Source: Tubulanus polymorphus
Taxonomy: Eukaryota; Nemertea; Palaeonemertea; Tubulaniformes; Tubulanidae
Assembly: GCF_964204645.1 (NCBI RefSeq)
Contig: NC_134031.1
Coordinates: 9,152,501 to 9,216,500 of the forward strand
Direction of reading: 5' to 3'
Length of the DNA: 64,000 nucleotides
Part shown: positions 22,773 through 36,149 of the stretch, one piece after another
Layout of the letters: each line of letters opens with the position of its first letter
Position numbering within the stretch: the stretch's first letter is position 1
Made by a program: the position numbers and the translations under genes
The notes under the pieces: generated by a model
Databases searched by the model: none
What the model saw: only the letters and a program-made list of their open reading frames with translations
What the model was told of the DNA's origin: nothing

Positions 22773-22929
22773 ATGGCGGACGATTCAACTTCATCTTCCG
22801 ATCCGTCTTATTCTTGTCATGATTGTCATGATTTTATGGAAGTGTCAGCACTCATCAATGAACACGAATTGAAGTCAAGAACTACGTGGTGCGTATGGTG
22901 GAAGGACAAGTTATCTGAATATAGTGGTG
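22773..22929 (+). CDS. Candidate first exon of an unknown gene
   Basis: ATG in a strong context (AAAATGGCGG) opens 52 codons beginning MADDSTSSSDPSY, with two CHDCHD-type Cys/His pairs and a Trp-rich segment (TTWCVWWKDKL). It stops at a fair splice donor (GGTATGT). No second exon was found by eye. It lies inside the 22681/24555 inverted pair, so it may belong to a transposon rather than the host. Weak call. Confidence 0.3.
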
Positions 22930-23719
22930 GTATGTTTATCTTTTACCGTAATTTTAATGTCTCTCTACCCTCTAGTCTTGTTTTCTGTTCTATCTATCTA
23001 GACCTATAGTACAGTATAATAACTTATACGCTGATGAGTGTTGTGTTAAGAAAACACTTGTCGTGTTGACATATGGCCTCGCACATAGCATATATACACG
23101 AGTACGAATAAGCCTTCCTGTATGTACTGTTTTTCGATATGATCGTATGCCTATAGGCTAATACATGCAGGCGCGCGTCACCGGAATTACAGATATTATT
23201 GGGGCAAACCACTTCAATTTATTTCAGCGAAATCACATATTCCGACATAAGCAAGGCTATTTTGAATGAAATATGAAGCAAAGAGACCAGAAATTCAATC
23301 CGAGCTAAATGAATCCGAGACTGATATGGATCCGACATAGGCGGAGTCTACTGTAGTATTTACTTTCGAAACTCTTCTATCACTGAACTGCTTTTAATGT
23401 AGTAAGTATTTTATGTTCATACAGTCTGAAAGTCCGTCTGGACTTTCTGACTGCATACTTAATACCAAAACATATTTTTGGTGGGTGTGCAACATGCTTT
23501 TGTCTCTTTCACTTATTGCTTTTTGACTTAATGTTTTTGTCTAATACTCCATATAACATGTATATTTTTGATAAAGGTTATTGGGATCATTACACAGCAC
23601 AAATGTGGTGTCGATTAGTTCACATAAAAAATATGCTAATTATTTGAATATAGGAACATTTAAAGTTGTGGAAAATTTTTGTCCATTGTAAATGTGTGGA
23701 CTCATTGGCATATATATAC
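22930..23719. other. No gene recognised; one small hairpin
   Basis: Nothing coding is convincing. At 23422-23453 CAGTCTGAAAGTCC pairs with GGACTTTCTGACTG across a 4-base loop with one mismatch pair. Confidence 0.45.
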
Positions 23720-23720
23720 C

Positions 23721-24470
<750 letters not shown>

Positions 24471-24555
24471 CGTAGGTGAAGTCTAAATGTATAATTCGTT
24501 GACCGAAATGAAGGTGACTCCCAGCCATCTGAAATAGTCAGACCCGAAAAATTCG
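24471..24555 (-). repeat. Inverted repeat arm, partner at 22681-22764
   Basis: Complement of the left arm; GACTCCCAGCCATCTGAAAT and GTCTAAATGTATAATTCG are shared. Beyond the arms the sequences differ. Confidence 0.85.
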
Positions 24556-24716
24556 GAATGACAAAAACTTCCGCATTGAGAGCGCCACCGGCACCGCACC
24601 AATTTAAATTCAATTATATGGATCGGAAACCCTCATGCGATGCACTCTATGATCTTTAGAACCTGTCTCTGGAGACTGGGAATAAGACATTTCTCTAAGG
24701 TCTGAGAATAATCGGG

Positions 24717-26419
24717 TAAGCGATTTTTTCTACCGGCCACAGTTAGGTTTCGCACTGCGCATGTTCTGAATATACCGGAAGTAAACAAACCGTGACGTAC
24801 GCGGAAGGAAAGCACATGGCTAGTCAAAAGTCAATTACATTGTCAATAGGCATACGTTATTCTGCGATGATAAAATCGAAATTTTAAGGTTAAAATCTGA
24901 AAAGATTTCCGATCCGTTTCCTTCTATGACAGGTTGTAAATATTGAGACAAAAAATAAAATGAAATTCAGCATATAGAATGAATTTAATGTGTTTATTTC
25001 TTATCATGAATTTAAGTGTTTATTTCTTTACTTAGTACAGTACTGCTTGCAGAAAATACATTTCAAATCAAAATTTAGAATTATCTTTCGGTTTAAAGTA
25101 TGAGGTAGACACACCACATGGTACCATCGATAGCAATAGTTGCATTCCTCCTAGAAAAGAAATAACAGAACTGTATATTGATATTGATTAATGTTCATTT
25201 ATACTGGCACTAAAATTAAAAAGGATTGCATTATAATGAACTTTGAATTTAATAACTATAAGGTCGAGGGCCTACCTGATTCATTAACTAGTGCAGCGGC
25301 TGATGTCCAACGATGTGAATTTGCATTTACTGTTGAAATATGGGTCGTGTCAGTACCTTGAAGAACACTGCCAGCATACTGTTGAATACACATATGTAAT
25401 TGAATGAGATTTGTTAAACAATAATCAATAATATTGAAATTAAACAAATCAATCCTACCAAAATAGTCAACAAGCCACAACTATGCCCATCAAGTTGTTT
25501 CTGGTGAGGCGGTTCGATTATGGACCATTCAATATCATCAATGTCATGTCTACCAAGGGCTGTGGCTCAGTAAGTCAAGTAAGACCTTACATTGAGATGA
25601 GAAATAGTTTGGAAATTATACATAATACATTGACATCGATAGAGAATAACGCAGTTTTCATAATAATTTCTTACTTAATATTCTTCAGTGCTTGAGCTTT
25701 TTTAAAATCAGATGCTCCAAACGGATCAAGGTAGACGATTTCATAGTTTTTGGGCTTGATCATCTAATATGAATAAAAAAATGCATTATTTCTAAATACT
25801 TAATATTTGACAAATAAATACCGAAATTATCAAATAATTATAATTGTACTTACAACCAGAACCCAATGATCACTATCCTTGTTGTAGCCGCCAATGATCA
25901 TATATTTGTTTTCAAAATTTATCTAGTAATCAAATAGATTTTATGAGGAGTCTCAAGAGTAAATGAAAAACGAGAAAAGTTATCAAAGTACTACATACTT
26001 TCTTGAATAGACTATATTTGTATCGTGATTTGTTTCCTGCGACAATCGGGGTTATTATATAAGAATCAATAACCGTACAGTCATACATACTTTTTTCAGC
26101 TTCAAGGGCTAGGGCCATGTTTAGGAATTTAATTTCAAGGACCGCAATCCCTCATCGGTCAAGAGATGACTACCAGATTTGGCAACTACTGTTCTGAGTA
26201 TTGGATCTTCCTGTTTGTCCAAAATACATCTGACATGAAAAAACATCATTTGTGGCACACGTATTTCATGTAGAAGAAAGAGAGAAAAAGAATTAATTTC
26301 AATTGTGACTTACATGTGCTGAACTTTACTTCCGCGTACGTCACGGTTTGTTTACTTCCGGTATATTCAGAACATGCGCAGTGCGAAACCTAACTGTGGG
26401 CGGTAGAAAAAATCGCTTA
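24717..26419. mobile_element. 1.7-kb element with 91-bp inverted ends and a Ulp1-type gene
   Basis: 24717-24807 (TAAGCGATTTTTTCTACCGG to TACGCGGAAG) and 26329-26419 are complementary with about one mismatch. The interior carries a spliced minus-strand gene with a C48/Ulp1-like protease signature (25085-26118). No transposase is visible. Target duplications are not clear: the flanks read TCGGG and GCCTA. Either a DNA transposon that carries only a protease gene or a deleted member of a larger family. Confidence 0.65.
25085..26118 (-). CDS. Spliced Ulp1/C48-like cysteine protease gene in a transposon
   Basis: Exons can be read on the minus strand with good splice sites. One ends at GTATGT near 25997 and encodes EKSMYDCTVIDSYIITPIV. 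One (about 25853-25922) ends in SDHWVLV followed by GTAAGT and carries the catalytic His. One (about 25674-25763) follows an AG and encodes EIVYLDPFGASDF, with the catalytic Asp, then GTAAGA. One near 25463-25545 has KQLDGHSCGLLTIL, with Gln six residues before the Cys as in Ulp1 proteases. A further exon near 25085-25148 has ECNYCYRWYHVVC, half of a PHD-like zinc finger. Exon ends are my reading; the start at 26118 is only the first ATG. No transposase domain is seen. Confidence 0.7.
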
Positions 26420-28008
26420 GCCTACCGAATAATCGACCCTCAATGCTAGTCTGAATACCAGTCGTTGTTAGGTTCCCTACAACGTCTGACGCTAAAGTAT
26501 CATATAGACGTTAACTCCTGTTAATTGCAATGCAACAACTAATTTTAGTGTCAAATCAAACCTTTGTACTAAAATAAATTAATTTGTTACCTTGTTGACT
26601 TTGAAAACGTGTTTTATAACAAAATTGTTTGGCTCGATGGGGTTTCAAGTGGTGGCTTTTGTCAGTTGAATACGTCCGACAAATAACAAACTACCGGATA
26701 TCAAATTGATGTTTCTTTATTCAACGGATTTAGGACGATTCAAATCTGTAAACAGATAATACATACTTATAATATCTGAGCTATTGCTAGATTGCGCAAT
26801 ACAAAATAAACCTTTATCTTGAATCATAATATTTCGCCTTAATTTCTTGGAATTACTTATCTATAACACTGATTTATGTTATACTCTTATACTACGGAAT
26901 ATTCTCTTATGTTATTACACCATAATCTACTAAATTAACACTGCACATAGTATAAAATACTCACTGAGTATGCCAGTGATTTACTATTTCTCTTTATCAT
27001 GTTGCAATATCTTCACGTGATTTCAGAATTATAAAACTAGTACATGAAACGCTGATAGCTTTCTCAACCTTCTGAGAACACAAAATGAAAACTCAAAACC
27101 CGAAAAGTTACCGATTCACTCTCCCGGCCGCGAGACGCGGAACATTATTCTACAAAATTACCAAATACATACATAAATTCTGATTCAATGAATCTTAAGC
27201 CTTTATAGTAATCAATCTTAATTTTAGTTAATATCCAGGAAGAAAGACACTCTAAATATTTGGATGGATATATGAAAGCTGTGGGTACTGGAGTGTGTAA
27301 TGGGTAGTGTAGTGTGATCTGTGTGCATTTGTGGCCAGCACACAGATCACATTGTTCAATGGGGTTTGGTCCAGGACTCGTGAGATTTTCAACAACACGG
27401 AAGTAACGTGTAATAAATGATGACTTGAATTGCATGACTACCTACCACCCCTCATTATTGTTGGAAAACTAAACGTTCGGCACTGACTAAAAATTAGTAG
27501 TATCATTTAAGAAATGGCCAGAATTTTAACTTAGATTCTATCTCATTTTTATTTTTACAATTGCGATTGGTATAATTCTTTTTAAGCGGCGGTTTAGGCT
27601 TCATGTTTCCTCTGGAATTCACTGCAAATAGTTATGGAACTACGCACATTTCAGTGTTTTTGGCAGCTGTACACTCAATCGGCACCGTTCGTGACTAGCT
27701 TCACTGCGGAATTATCATTAATTAACATCGCCATCTCACATCATCAACTTATATTGTGCCTTATAACCCTAACAGCCGAAATAATTGAAATGCACACATG
27801 ATTTCTATCATTGAAAATTGAGAGAGTGGCCATGTTTGTGTTTGCTGCTTCGCGTAAATCCCGCGCGGTGGCGGGGAGTGGGGCCGATACGTCTAGTACA
27901 GAATATTTCAGATTTACAATAACAATATAGGTATTTCAATCTCATGTTCAATTAAATGCACATTTAAATCTCATGTATACACATCTTGATACGACATTTC
28001 ACTACTAA
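26420..28008. other. No gene recognised
   Basis: AT-rich noncoding DNA. A 96-codon ORF at 27145-27435 (-) has no domain. No repeats stand out apart from two close CACACAGATCACA-type words near 27310-27350. Confidence 0.45.
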
Positions 28009-31000
28009 TTATTGTTCCTCCACGGGAAGTAATACAGCTATTCTAGTGATTGCACGCTGATACGATCCGGTCGCTGTTTTTACTTCTACATTTCGAATAA
28101 GTCCATCATCGCTCGGAAATACATGTGATATTCGACCCTTACACCATTTACTACGGATCGGATTCGGTTCATGGAGTAACACGATATCCCCCACTTTCAC
28201 ATCACGTTTCGCGGTATAATCCATTTCCTCCGTGGAGCAAGATGAGGAAACACGTCTCGATACCATTTTTTCCACAACGCATCAACGATTTTTTGACAAT
28301 ATTCTACGCGATGTCTCGGATTTCGCGTCTCGGCAAATGGACCATGCGGTACGTCATCGGATGCTCTGCCCAACAAAATTCCGTTCGGACAAATGTAACT
28401 GCCATCATTTGGATCACTGGACTTCACTCCAATCGGCCGTTCGTTAACGAGATTTGCTACTTCAAATATAATAGTTTGAAGTTCAAACGGCGCATGTACT
28501 TGTTCTCCAATCACAATTTTCAAATTCCTTTTAACGGATTTCACCAACGCTTCAGCGCAACCGTTCTGATGCGGCCCTAACGGTGTAATGAACTGCCACG
28601 AGATTTCGCGATTTGCGCACCAGACCCGAATTTCCTTCTGTGCAGCTACTAGTTGAGACCCATTGTGACTCAACATCGATTCCGGTTTTCCTCTTACAGA
28701 TAGAAAACGTCGAAAGGTTTGAATAAATTCCTGTGCTGAGTATCAAGCGCGATATCGCAATACACTGCACGAGTCGCGAGACAGGTGAAAATAACACCCC
28801 AAACTTTCATTGTTGTCATTCGCTTGATTCGGACGTTAAACGGTCCAAAAAGATCGCATGCGGTGTGTTGAAACGGAGGGCTCGGATTCAGACGAATACT
28901 CGGAAGGTCAGCCATGTGCTGATCCTCCACTTTTGCACACATTTCACGACAAAATAAACAACTGCGCACTACCGATTTAGCTAACCGATTCAATCCGATT
29001 ATCCAGAATCCTCGTCGCACCTTCGCGGTAGTCGCTGCAACTCCAGGATGACCACATCGATGCTGATGTTCCACGATAAGTTTCGATATGAAATGATCCT
29101 TTGGTAATAGAACGCGATGTTTCTGATCATAAGCTACATCAGCGTTTCCAAGTCGACCTCCCACTCGGATAATCCCTGCAGAATCTACAAACGGCGATAA
29201 TTTCCGAAATTCCACTTCATATTTCCGATTTCTAACTTCGGTTTGTGACAATTTCACGATTGTGCTTTTCGCGCACTTTAATTCGGCTGCAGTAACTTCT
29301 CCCGTTTGAATTTGTTCTTTCTTATTCCGAACTCTCGCCTGCGAATTTTTCACAAATCGAAGAACCATTGCAGCGAGGCGTATCAGACGATTCAACGTGC
29401 TAACTTTCTGCAACGCACTTATCTCGAATCTTGGTTTTGTGACCATAACGCACCCTAGTTTTTGTTCGGAATCATTTATCTCGGTTGTTTCGGTAGGATA
29501 CGACACTGGCCATACATCTTTCGGTTGACGCATAAATTCTGGCCCACAAACCCAGCGAACATCTTAACCGGATTCATTGATTCCACGGCTAATATCATCG
29601 GCCACATTCTCAGTCGACGGACAATGGCCGTAATAACTACGCTCAGTTTTAGACAGAATTTCTCCGACCCTATTCGCAACAAATGTTTTATACACCCGCG
29701 AGTCATTCTGAATCCACGAGTAAGCAATCATCGAATCAGTGAAAATGTGAACATTCTTGATCTCAAGTCTCGATTCAACCTTGATAGTCTCATTAATTCT
29801 ACAGCCCAATACCAATGATTGTAGTTCTTTTCGTGGATGACTTATCGTATCGACTTTACCAACGCAAACTTTATCCCCACCTTTCCATCTCCACATATCC
29901 AACGTTAATATGCAACACTCCCGAAAGCGACATTTGATGCATCACAGACAATGACAAGGTATGAATCTGACGCATTTGCCGGAGTTAGACATCGATCAAA
30001 CTTCCGTGTTCCCAGCTTACGAATTTCCTCGATCCATCTTAACCATTTGTCTTGCATCTTCTCTGGTATCGGTTGATCCCAATCAAGATTTTCTCGCCAT
30101 AATTCCTGCAATCCGATTTTCCGTTTAACAATGGCAGGCGCACCAAATCCGAATACATCATAAATTCCTGATATAATCGCTGTTATACATCGTTTTGTGA
30201 GAGGTAGAGTGACACTGGATGGTATGGACATATGAATTGAGATCTTATCCTCGTCTCGATACCAAATGACTCCGAGCACTTTCTCAACGTTGTCTTCATT
30301 GTTGTCTTCATCCTCCCCGGCCCGATAATTGTGCATTCGAGTACCAATGCTTGATCTGGAAATGTCCCGATTCCAAAATTTGATCGATCTCACATCTTCG
30401 TTTTTCTAAATCGAAAACGGTATTCACACTATCTGCGATGTCATCCGTATATCGACATTGCTTAATCGTTGCGACGGCATCTGGATACTGTGTTTTATAT
30501 TGATCCGCAGTCATATCCATTGCAATATTTGTGAGAGCTGGTGACGATACATCTCCAAATGTTAAGACCATTTTGACGTAAATATCTGGATCACGATTCG
30601 ACTCATAATTTCGCCATAAGAATCGATGCGTTTGAGTATCGATACCTGGGCTAACGAGAACTTGATGGTACATCTTTTTGACATCTCCGACCAATACATA
30701 CTCTCTTTCACGCCAGCGAATTAACACTCCGCGTAAATTGTTGAGATGATCACCGCATTTACTCAAATAATCATTGATCACATGACCTTTATAGTTCTCA
30801 GCTTGATTGAAAACCATACGACACGGATGAGTTGGTTTATCTGGTCGCACTACTGCATGGTGACTCATATAATGAACAGGCCCACGATAATTTTCGATTT
30901 CTTCTGCCGTGATTTTCTTTGCCGAACCCGAATTCACTAATTGCTCAACTTGCTCATTATAAATCTCAGCCAATTTCGGGGATTTCTGCAATCGTTGTTC

Positions 31001-31226
31001 CGCGCAATTTCGCAAACGCTTGATAATAATTATCTGGTAGCTGATTTGGATCCTTTTTCCACGGTAACGGAATTTGCCACCGATTTCCGATTCGAATAGC
31101 GGACGAACGAATCTCTAATTCTTCTTTCCCTTCGATCGCAGTTTTGATTTTTTCGCCCAGTTGTCTTTCTTGACAGCACCAGTTCAAACAAACGCCCATT
31201 TCTTCGGTTTCCCAGAATCTCGACAT
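28009..31226 (-). pseudogene. BEL/Pao retrotransposon pol remnant
   Basis: In reading order from 31226: the pre-RT region (RFWETEEMG, LPDNYYQAFAKL); reverse transcriptase with RMVFNQAENYKG, VGDVKKMYHQVLV, FGDVSSPALT and the catalytic box RYTDDIADS (30966-30308); a connection (IYDVFGFGAPAIVKRK); RNase H (IVCDASNVAFG, then HIFTDSMIAYSWI, NVADDISRG; 29905-29564); integrase zinc finger (HQHRCGHPG with CLFCREMC); catalytic core start (ACDLFGPF; near 28870); GPHQNGCAEALVKSVKR (near 28570); and a C-terminal GDIVLLHEPNPIRS-W-KGR domain (28275-28009). At least five frameshifts. The second integrase Asp is His (SHNGSQL). No gag, protease or LTR found. The upstream side stops at about 31250, near Polinton end sequence. 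Confidence 0.9.
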
Positions 31227-31317
31227 ATCTGTAGGGTCGTGTCATTTAGTCAAAATTACTTTTCCCGGACTACAACGTTTATCTTCTTTATCAGAACGAC
31301 CGAGCGAAAAATAAAAA

Positions 31318-31477
31318 ATGAAAAATAATTCTCGCACACTCGAATTTTTTTTCATTTTTTATGAGTTTCATTCCTAATTCAAATAGAAATTATTATTATT
31401 TTCATATTTTTCATTTTTTACTCACTAGCCCTTTCAACCTTTGATATGAAAGCCTATTACCCCTATTACTCTTAAAA
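31318..31477 (+). repeat. Degenerate Polinton end of remnant D
   Basis: CTTTGATATGAAAGCCTATT then ACCCCTATTACT (31437-31477) matches the inner half of the 189-bp palindromic ends at 38405, 41325 and 60745. The outer half is eroded; only CGCACACTC and a TTCATTTTTT-type tract remain. Confidence 0.7.
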
Positions 31478-31732
31478 TATTCATTTACATGGATAAAATA
31501 TAAATGAATCACATATATAAGTAATTAGAAAAGTAGGCTTTCAAGCCAGAGTACGAGAGTACGAGCTCTTATAGAATAGATATATAGATATATTTTAAAC
31601 ATATTTCAATATTTATATTTGTATGAGTTAGATTTTTAAACATTAAAAGTGTTAGTAAAGTGTGGTTGAAATAATTCATATTTAAATCATTGAACTTCTA
31701 AAATCAATTTTTAAAAAAAATTTAGTATTAAA
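31478..31732 (+). promoter_or_regulatory. Leader between Polinton end and PolB (remnant D)
   Basis: AT-rich, with ATATTCATTTACATGGATAA, GAGCTCTTATAGAATAGATA and a TGTGGTTGAAATAATTCATA block. The same blocks lie in the same order before PolB at 38594-38826 and in the truncated leader at 60567-60744. It likely holds the PolB promoter; no experiment or motif proves that. Confidence 0.55.
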
Positions 31733-34700
31733 ATGGAAGCAAATAAGTACTACTGTTCAACATGTAAAATCAACATAGATAAATCTCTAACAGCAAGACA
31801 CAATAAAACTAAAACACATTTAGAGAATAAATTGAAATTAGAATATGAAGATGATATATTAGAAACTAAATTAGATAAATTAAAGAATGAAAAAGAAACA
31901 TACAAAAGTGGTACATGTAATCAATCATTCAGTGATAAAAGATATTATAATGAACATTTAAAATCTAAAAGTCATATTAGAAATATGAATAATGATATTT
32001 TAGGTGAAGATTATTTTGATCATGATAAGAAACATAAGACAATTAAAAGAATAAGAAATAAATTAAACAATAAAAGACCATACATGGAAGATGTAAGAAA
32101 TTATATTAATTCATTAGATAATAAAAAAGATATAGAAATAACTGAAGCATTTAAAAGTGATATTGGTCCAGCAGCTATTGAGTTTAAATTTCATAAAGGA
32201 AAAACATTAGAAGAAAATAAAAAACATTTAGAAAATATGAAAGATATAATAAAAATAATTACAGATGTTGAATACCCTAAAATTAGTATATCTTCTAAAT
32301 TAAAGTTTATAAAATCTGAAGATAAACCAATATATAATATAAATTCTCATTCACAACATATTATATCTAAACAACATATAGATGATAAATTAGATAAATG
32401 TTATAATGAAGTAAAAACTAAAATGGAAGAGAAATATTTTGAAGGATCAGGTTTAATATTTGATGAAATAATATTTATGACTTTACATGTTTATAACACA
32501 GAATATAATAAGTTAACTATATCAAAACCAATTGATGAAATAATGTATCATATTATAAAGAACCAGATATTGAAGCATCGAGTTATATTAAACTTCCATT
32601 TAAAACTAATGCTGTAATAAATGTACAAAATTTTGATGATTAATGTTTTCTATGGACAATTATAAGTTGCTTACATCCAACAGAAGATATTACACATAGT
32701 TTTAGATTAACACATTATAAACCATTTGAAAATAATTATAAGATATATAATTATCCTGTTAGAATTAAAAATATCCCAAAAATAGAAAGAGATAATAATT
32801 TAAGAATAAATGTATTTGATTTAATCAAATTACCAAATACAAAAGGTAACAATATAAAACATTATACATTAGAATCTTTGTATTTATCAAACGATTATGA
32901 TTCAAATGGTGTTATAGATATATTATATAATGAGAATCATTATATGTGGATTAAACAAATAGATTCATTCTTTAGAACAGAAAGTGATCACCATAATAAA
33001 ATATATCTATGTAGAAAATGTTTACATAAATTCAGTAATGAAAGTACATTATTAAATCATAAACAATTATGTGAAAATCATGATTATTGTAAATTAGTTT
33101 TACAAAATGAAAAAGATAAAATATTAGAATTCAAAAAATATGATTACAAAAATAAAGTACCATTTGTAATATATGGAGATTTGAATCATTAAATAAAGAA
33201 CTAACTGATCAAGATAGAAAAGAAATACATTATAAAAGAGAGAAATTAAATTCTAATGAAAATGATTTTTCAGATGAACCACCAAAAACAAATACTATTA
33301 AAAAGATTCATCAATCAGCTGCAGCTTTCGGATTATATATATAATCTGATTATCCAGAACTAATTGAAAGTGAATATTATCATTACAGAAATGAAAATGT
33401 TATCAATCATTTTTGTGACTTATTAATTGAATATGAAATAAGATTTAGTAAATTATTGAATACAAATAAAGAAAGTATAATGACAGAAGAAGATAAAGAA
33501 GCATTTGAGTTTGCAGATAAATGTTATTATTGTGAAAAGATATTTAATTATAAAGATAAAAAAGTAAGAGACCATGATCATTTGAACGGAAAGTTTAGAG
33601 GCGCTGCGCATGAGAATTGTAATTTGCAAGCAAAGAAAATTAATTTTGTACCAGTTATATTTCATAATCTATCAGGATATGATGCACATTTATTCATCAA
33701 ACAGTTATGCCATAAAATAGAAGAAATCAATAATGAAATAGAAAGATTAAATTCAAATAGATCAAAAGATAAAATACCAACTTATAAATTTAAAATGTTA
33801 GCTAGAACATCTGAGAATTATATATCATTCCAATTTGGGTGTTTAAGATTTATAGATTCATATAGATTTTTAAATAGTCCATTAGATAACTTATCAAAAT
33901 CATTAGTTGATGATGAATTAAAAATATTAAAGCAACACTATCCAAATAATGATGATTTCCAATTAATGAGATATAAAGGAGCAATTCCATATTCTTTCTA
34001 TAAAAATCATAATGATCTTAACATAACTGAATTATTAAAAGAACAATTCTATGATGAATTAAAAAATGAATATGTTAAAGATGAAGTATATAATAGAACA
34101 TTGAATATTTGGAATCATTTTGGAATGAAAAATCATGGACAATTAGTAGATTTATATTTAAAATCAGATGTATTATTATTATCGGATATATTCGAAAGGT
34201 TTAGAGATGTAAACTTAAAATATTTTTTAACATTGATCCTTGTCATTGTTATTCATCACCAGGTTTAACATGGGATTGTGGTTTAAAATTTACAGATATA
34301 AAAATGGATTTGTTAACAAATATATATCAATTATTATTATTTGAAAAATCTATAAGAGGAGGAGTTTCAGGTGTATTAGGCGATAGATATTTCAATGTAA
34401 ATGATAATCCTGGATATAAGTTATTATATATAGATGCAAATAATTTGTATGGTTGGGCAATGATGGAACCACAACCTTATGGAGTATTTGAAATAAGTGA
34501 AGTTTTACAACATGAAAATAATGACAAATTTGATTGGAAGAAAAGGATTCTAGATATTGCAGATGATTCAGATACTGGTTACTTTTTTGTTGTAGATTTA
34601 GAATATCCTGAACATATTAAATTTAAATCTAGAAATCTAGCATACTGTCCCGAACACAAAACTGTAACGCATGAAGAATTATCAAATTATCAAAAAAGAA

Positions 34701-35766
34701 TTAAACCCGAAAATCATATTCATACAGAAAAGTTAATGGTAACTCAGGAAGATAAATATAATTATGTAGTACATTATAGAATGTTAAAGTTTTATCTAAA
34801 ACAAGGAATGATCCTAAAAAAGTACATAGATATATTTCATTCAGTCAATCTAAATGGTTAGAAAAATATATATATTTTAACACCAAACAGAGAACTAAAG
34901 CTAATACTGATTTCGAGAAAGATTTCTTCAAGTTAATGAATAATGCATTCTATGGTAAGACTTGTGAAAATATTAGAAATAGAAATGATATTGAGTTAGT
35001 TAGTAATGGCAAAAGGATAAGGCATTCACAAACATACCCTAAATTTATAGGTAACAGAATATTTGATGAAAATTTAGCCGCAGTTAAAATGAGAAGAACA
35101 TCTATGAAATTTAATAAACCAATTCATGTTGGAGCATCAGTTTTAGAAATATCAGAATTATTAATGTATGAATTCTATAAAAATGTGTTACAACCTCATT
35201 TTGGAGAAAAACATATAGAAATCTTATATTTTGATACTGACAGTTACATATTAAAGATAAAAACTAATAACATAACAGATGATTTAAAAACATTAAAACA
35301 TCATTTTGATTTCAGTAATTATCCTAAAGATCATGAATTGTTTAGCAATGATAATAAAAAAGTTCCTGGTAAATTCAAAGATGAATTAGGTGGTGAAGAA
35401 ATGATAGAGTTCATAGGAATTAGATCTAAAATGTATAGTTATAAAACCAAAACTCATGAATCAAAGAAATTGAAAGGAATAACCAAAAGTGTGGTAGAAA
35501 AGAATATTCATTTCAAAGATTACATCAATTGTATATTCAATGAAGAAGTTAGAAAACATAAGATGAAATGTTTAAGATCAGAAGATCACGAGATGTTTAT
35601 TGAAGAAATTGAAAAGGTTAGTTTGAATCCATTTGATGATAAAAGATATATTTTAGATGATGGAATTCATACAGTTGCATATGGTTGCAATTTAGATGAA
35701 TACTTAGAATTTAAAAGAGAAGAAACAAAAGAGAACGAGATAATGAAAAGAATTCTAACGTGTTAA
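31733..35766 (+). pseudogene. POLB: Polinton PolB, full length but broken (remnant D)
   Basis: Best full-length guide to the polymerase, about 1,345 codons if unbroken. N-terminal C2H2-like fingers (YYCSTCKINIDKSLTARH, then a second whose first Cys is Ser here: KSGTCNQSF). A later YLCRKCLHKFS finger. Exo I YGD(F)ES near 33172; Cys/His cluster KVRDHDHLNGKFRGAAH near 33560; Exo II HNLSGYDAH near 33664; YLKSDVLLLSD near 34156; motif A DANNLYGWAMM at 34433; motif B NNAFYGKTCENIRNR at 34939; motif C YFDTDSY at 35227-35247. No intein. Breaks: frameshift near 32540, stop at 32641, base loss near 33182, stop near 33343, frameshifts near 34225 and 34820. The 117-aa gene follows after 29 bases. Confidence 0.96.
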
Positions 35767-35795
35767 TCAAATTTTAATAAAAATATGTATTATAA

Positions 35796-36149
35796 ATGGA
35801 GAGTAAACAAGCAAACAGTGAGAACAACAAATTATTTCTAGATAGAATAAAAGATACTTCAAATGTCAAATCAGTAGATTATAAATTTAAGAAGTTAAAA
35901 GAATTAATAATCCATAAGAAATATCTAATTACAAATATTGATACAGTTACTAACAAATATGGAGATAAATTAGTTATACACTTAGAATATGAAGGATTAA
36001 AAGGAAATACATATAAATTCAGAACATATTTACCAGATAGATTTCATAGATTATCAAGTGAAGATCTAGAAGAATTATGTTCTGGAGATTTCTATTTCGT
36101 ATACAAAGGTAAGAATGAAAAGGGGCACCATGAAATAAATTTCGAATAA
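35796..36149 (+). CDS. 117-aa conserved Polinton protein (remnant D)
   Basis: Intact, starting MESKQANSENNKLFLDRI. Conserved C-terminal half with YKFRTYLPDRFHRLSSEDL and FVYKGKNEKGHHEI, shared with the 108-aa protein at the right end of Polinton B. No Cys cluster and no membrane span. It begins in TATTATAAATGG, 29 bases after the PolB stop, on the same strand. An identical protein is encoded at 43774-44127 in the inverted copy. No named family is recognised; a nucleic-acid-binding accessory factor is a guess. Confidence 0.8.
   Translation: MESKQANSENNKLFLDRIKDTSNVKSVDYKFKKLKELIIHKKYLITNIDTVTNKYGDKLVIHLEYEGLKGNTYKFRTYLPDRFHRLSSEDLEELCSGDFYFVYKGKNEKGHHEINFE

Noticed and set aside
28125-28580. 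151-aa plus-strand ORF
   Set aside because: Antisense shadow of the BEL/Pao integrase region.
31227-31317. LTR of the BEL/Pao element
   Set aside because: No direct repeat of this stretch is found on the other side of the pol region.
35227-35247. Intein in the other PolB copies
   Set aside because: Motif C is continuous (YFDTDSY) at 35227 and in fragment A, and also in the minus-strand copy near 44688.
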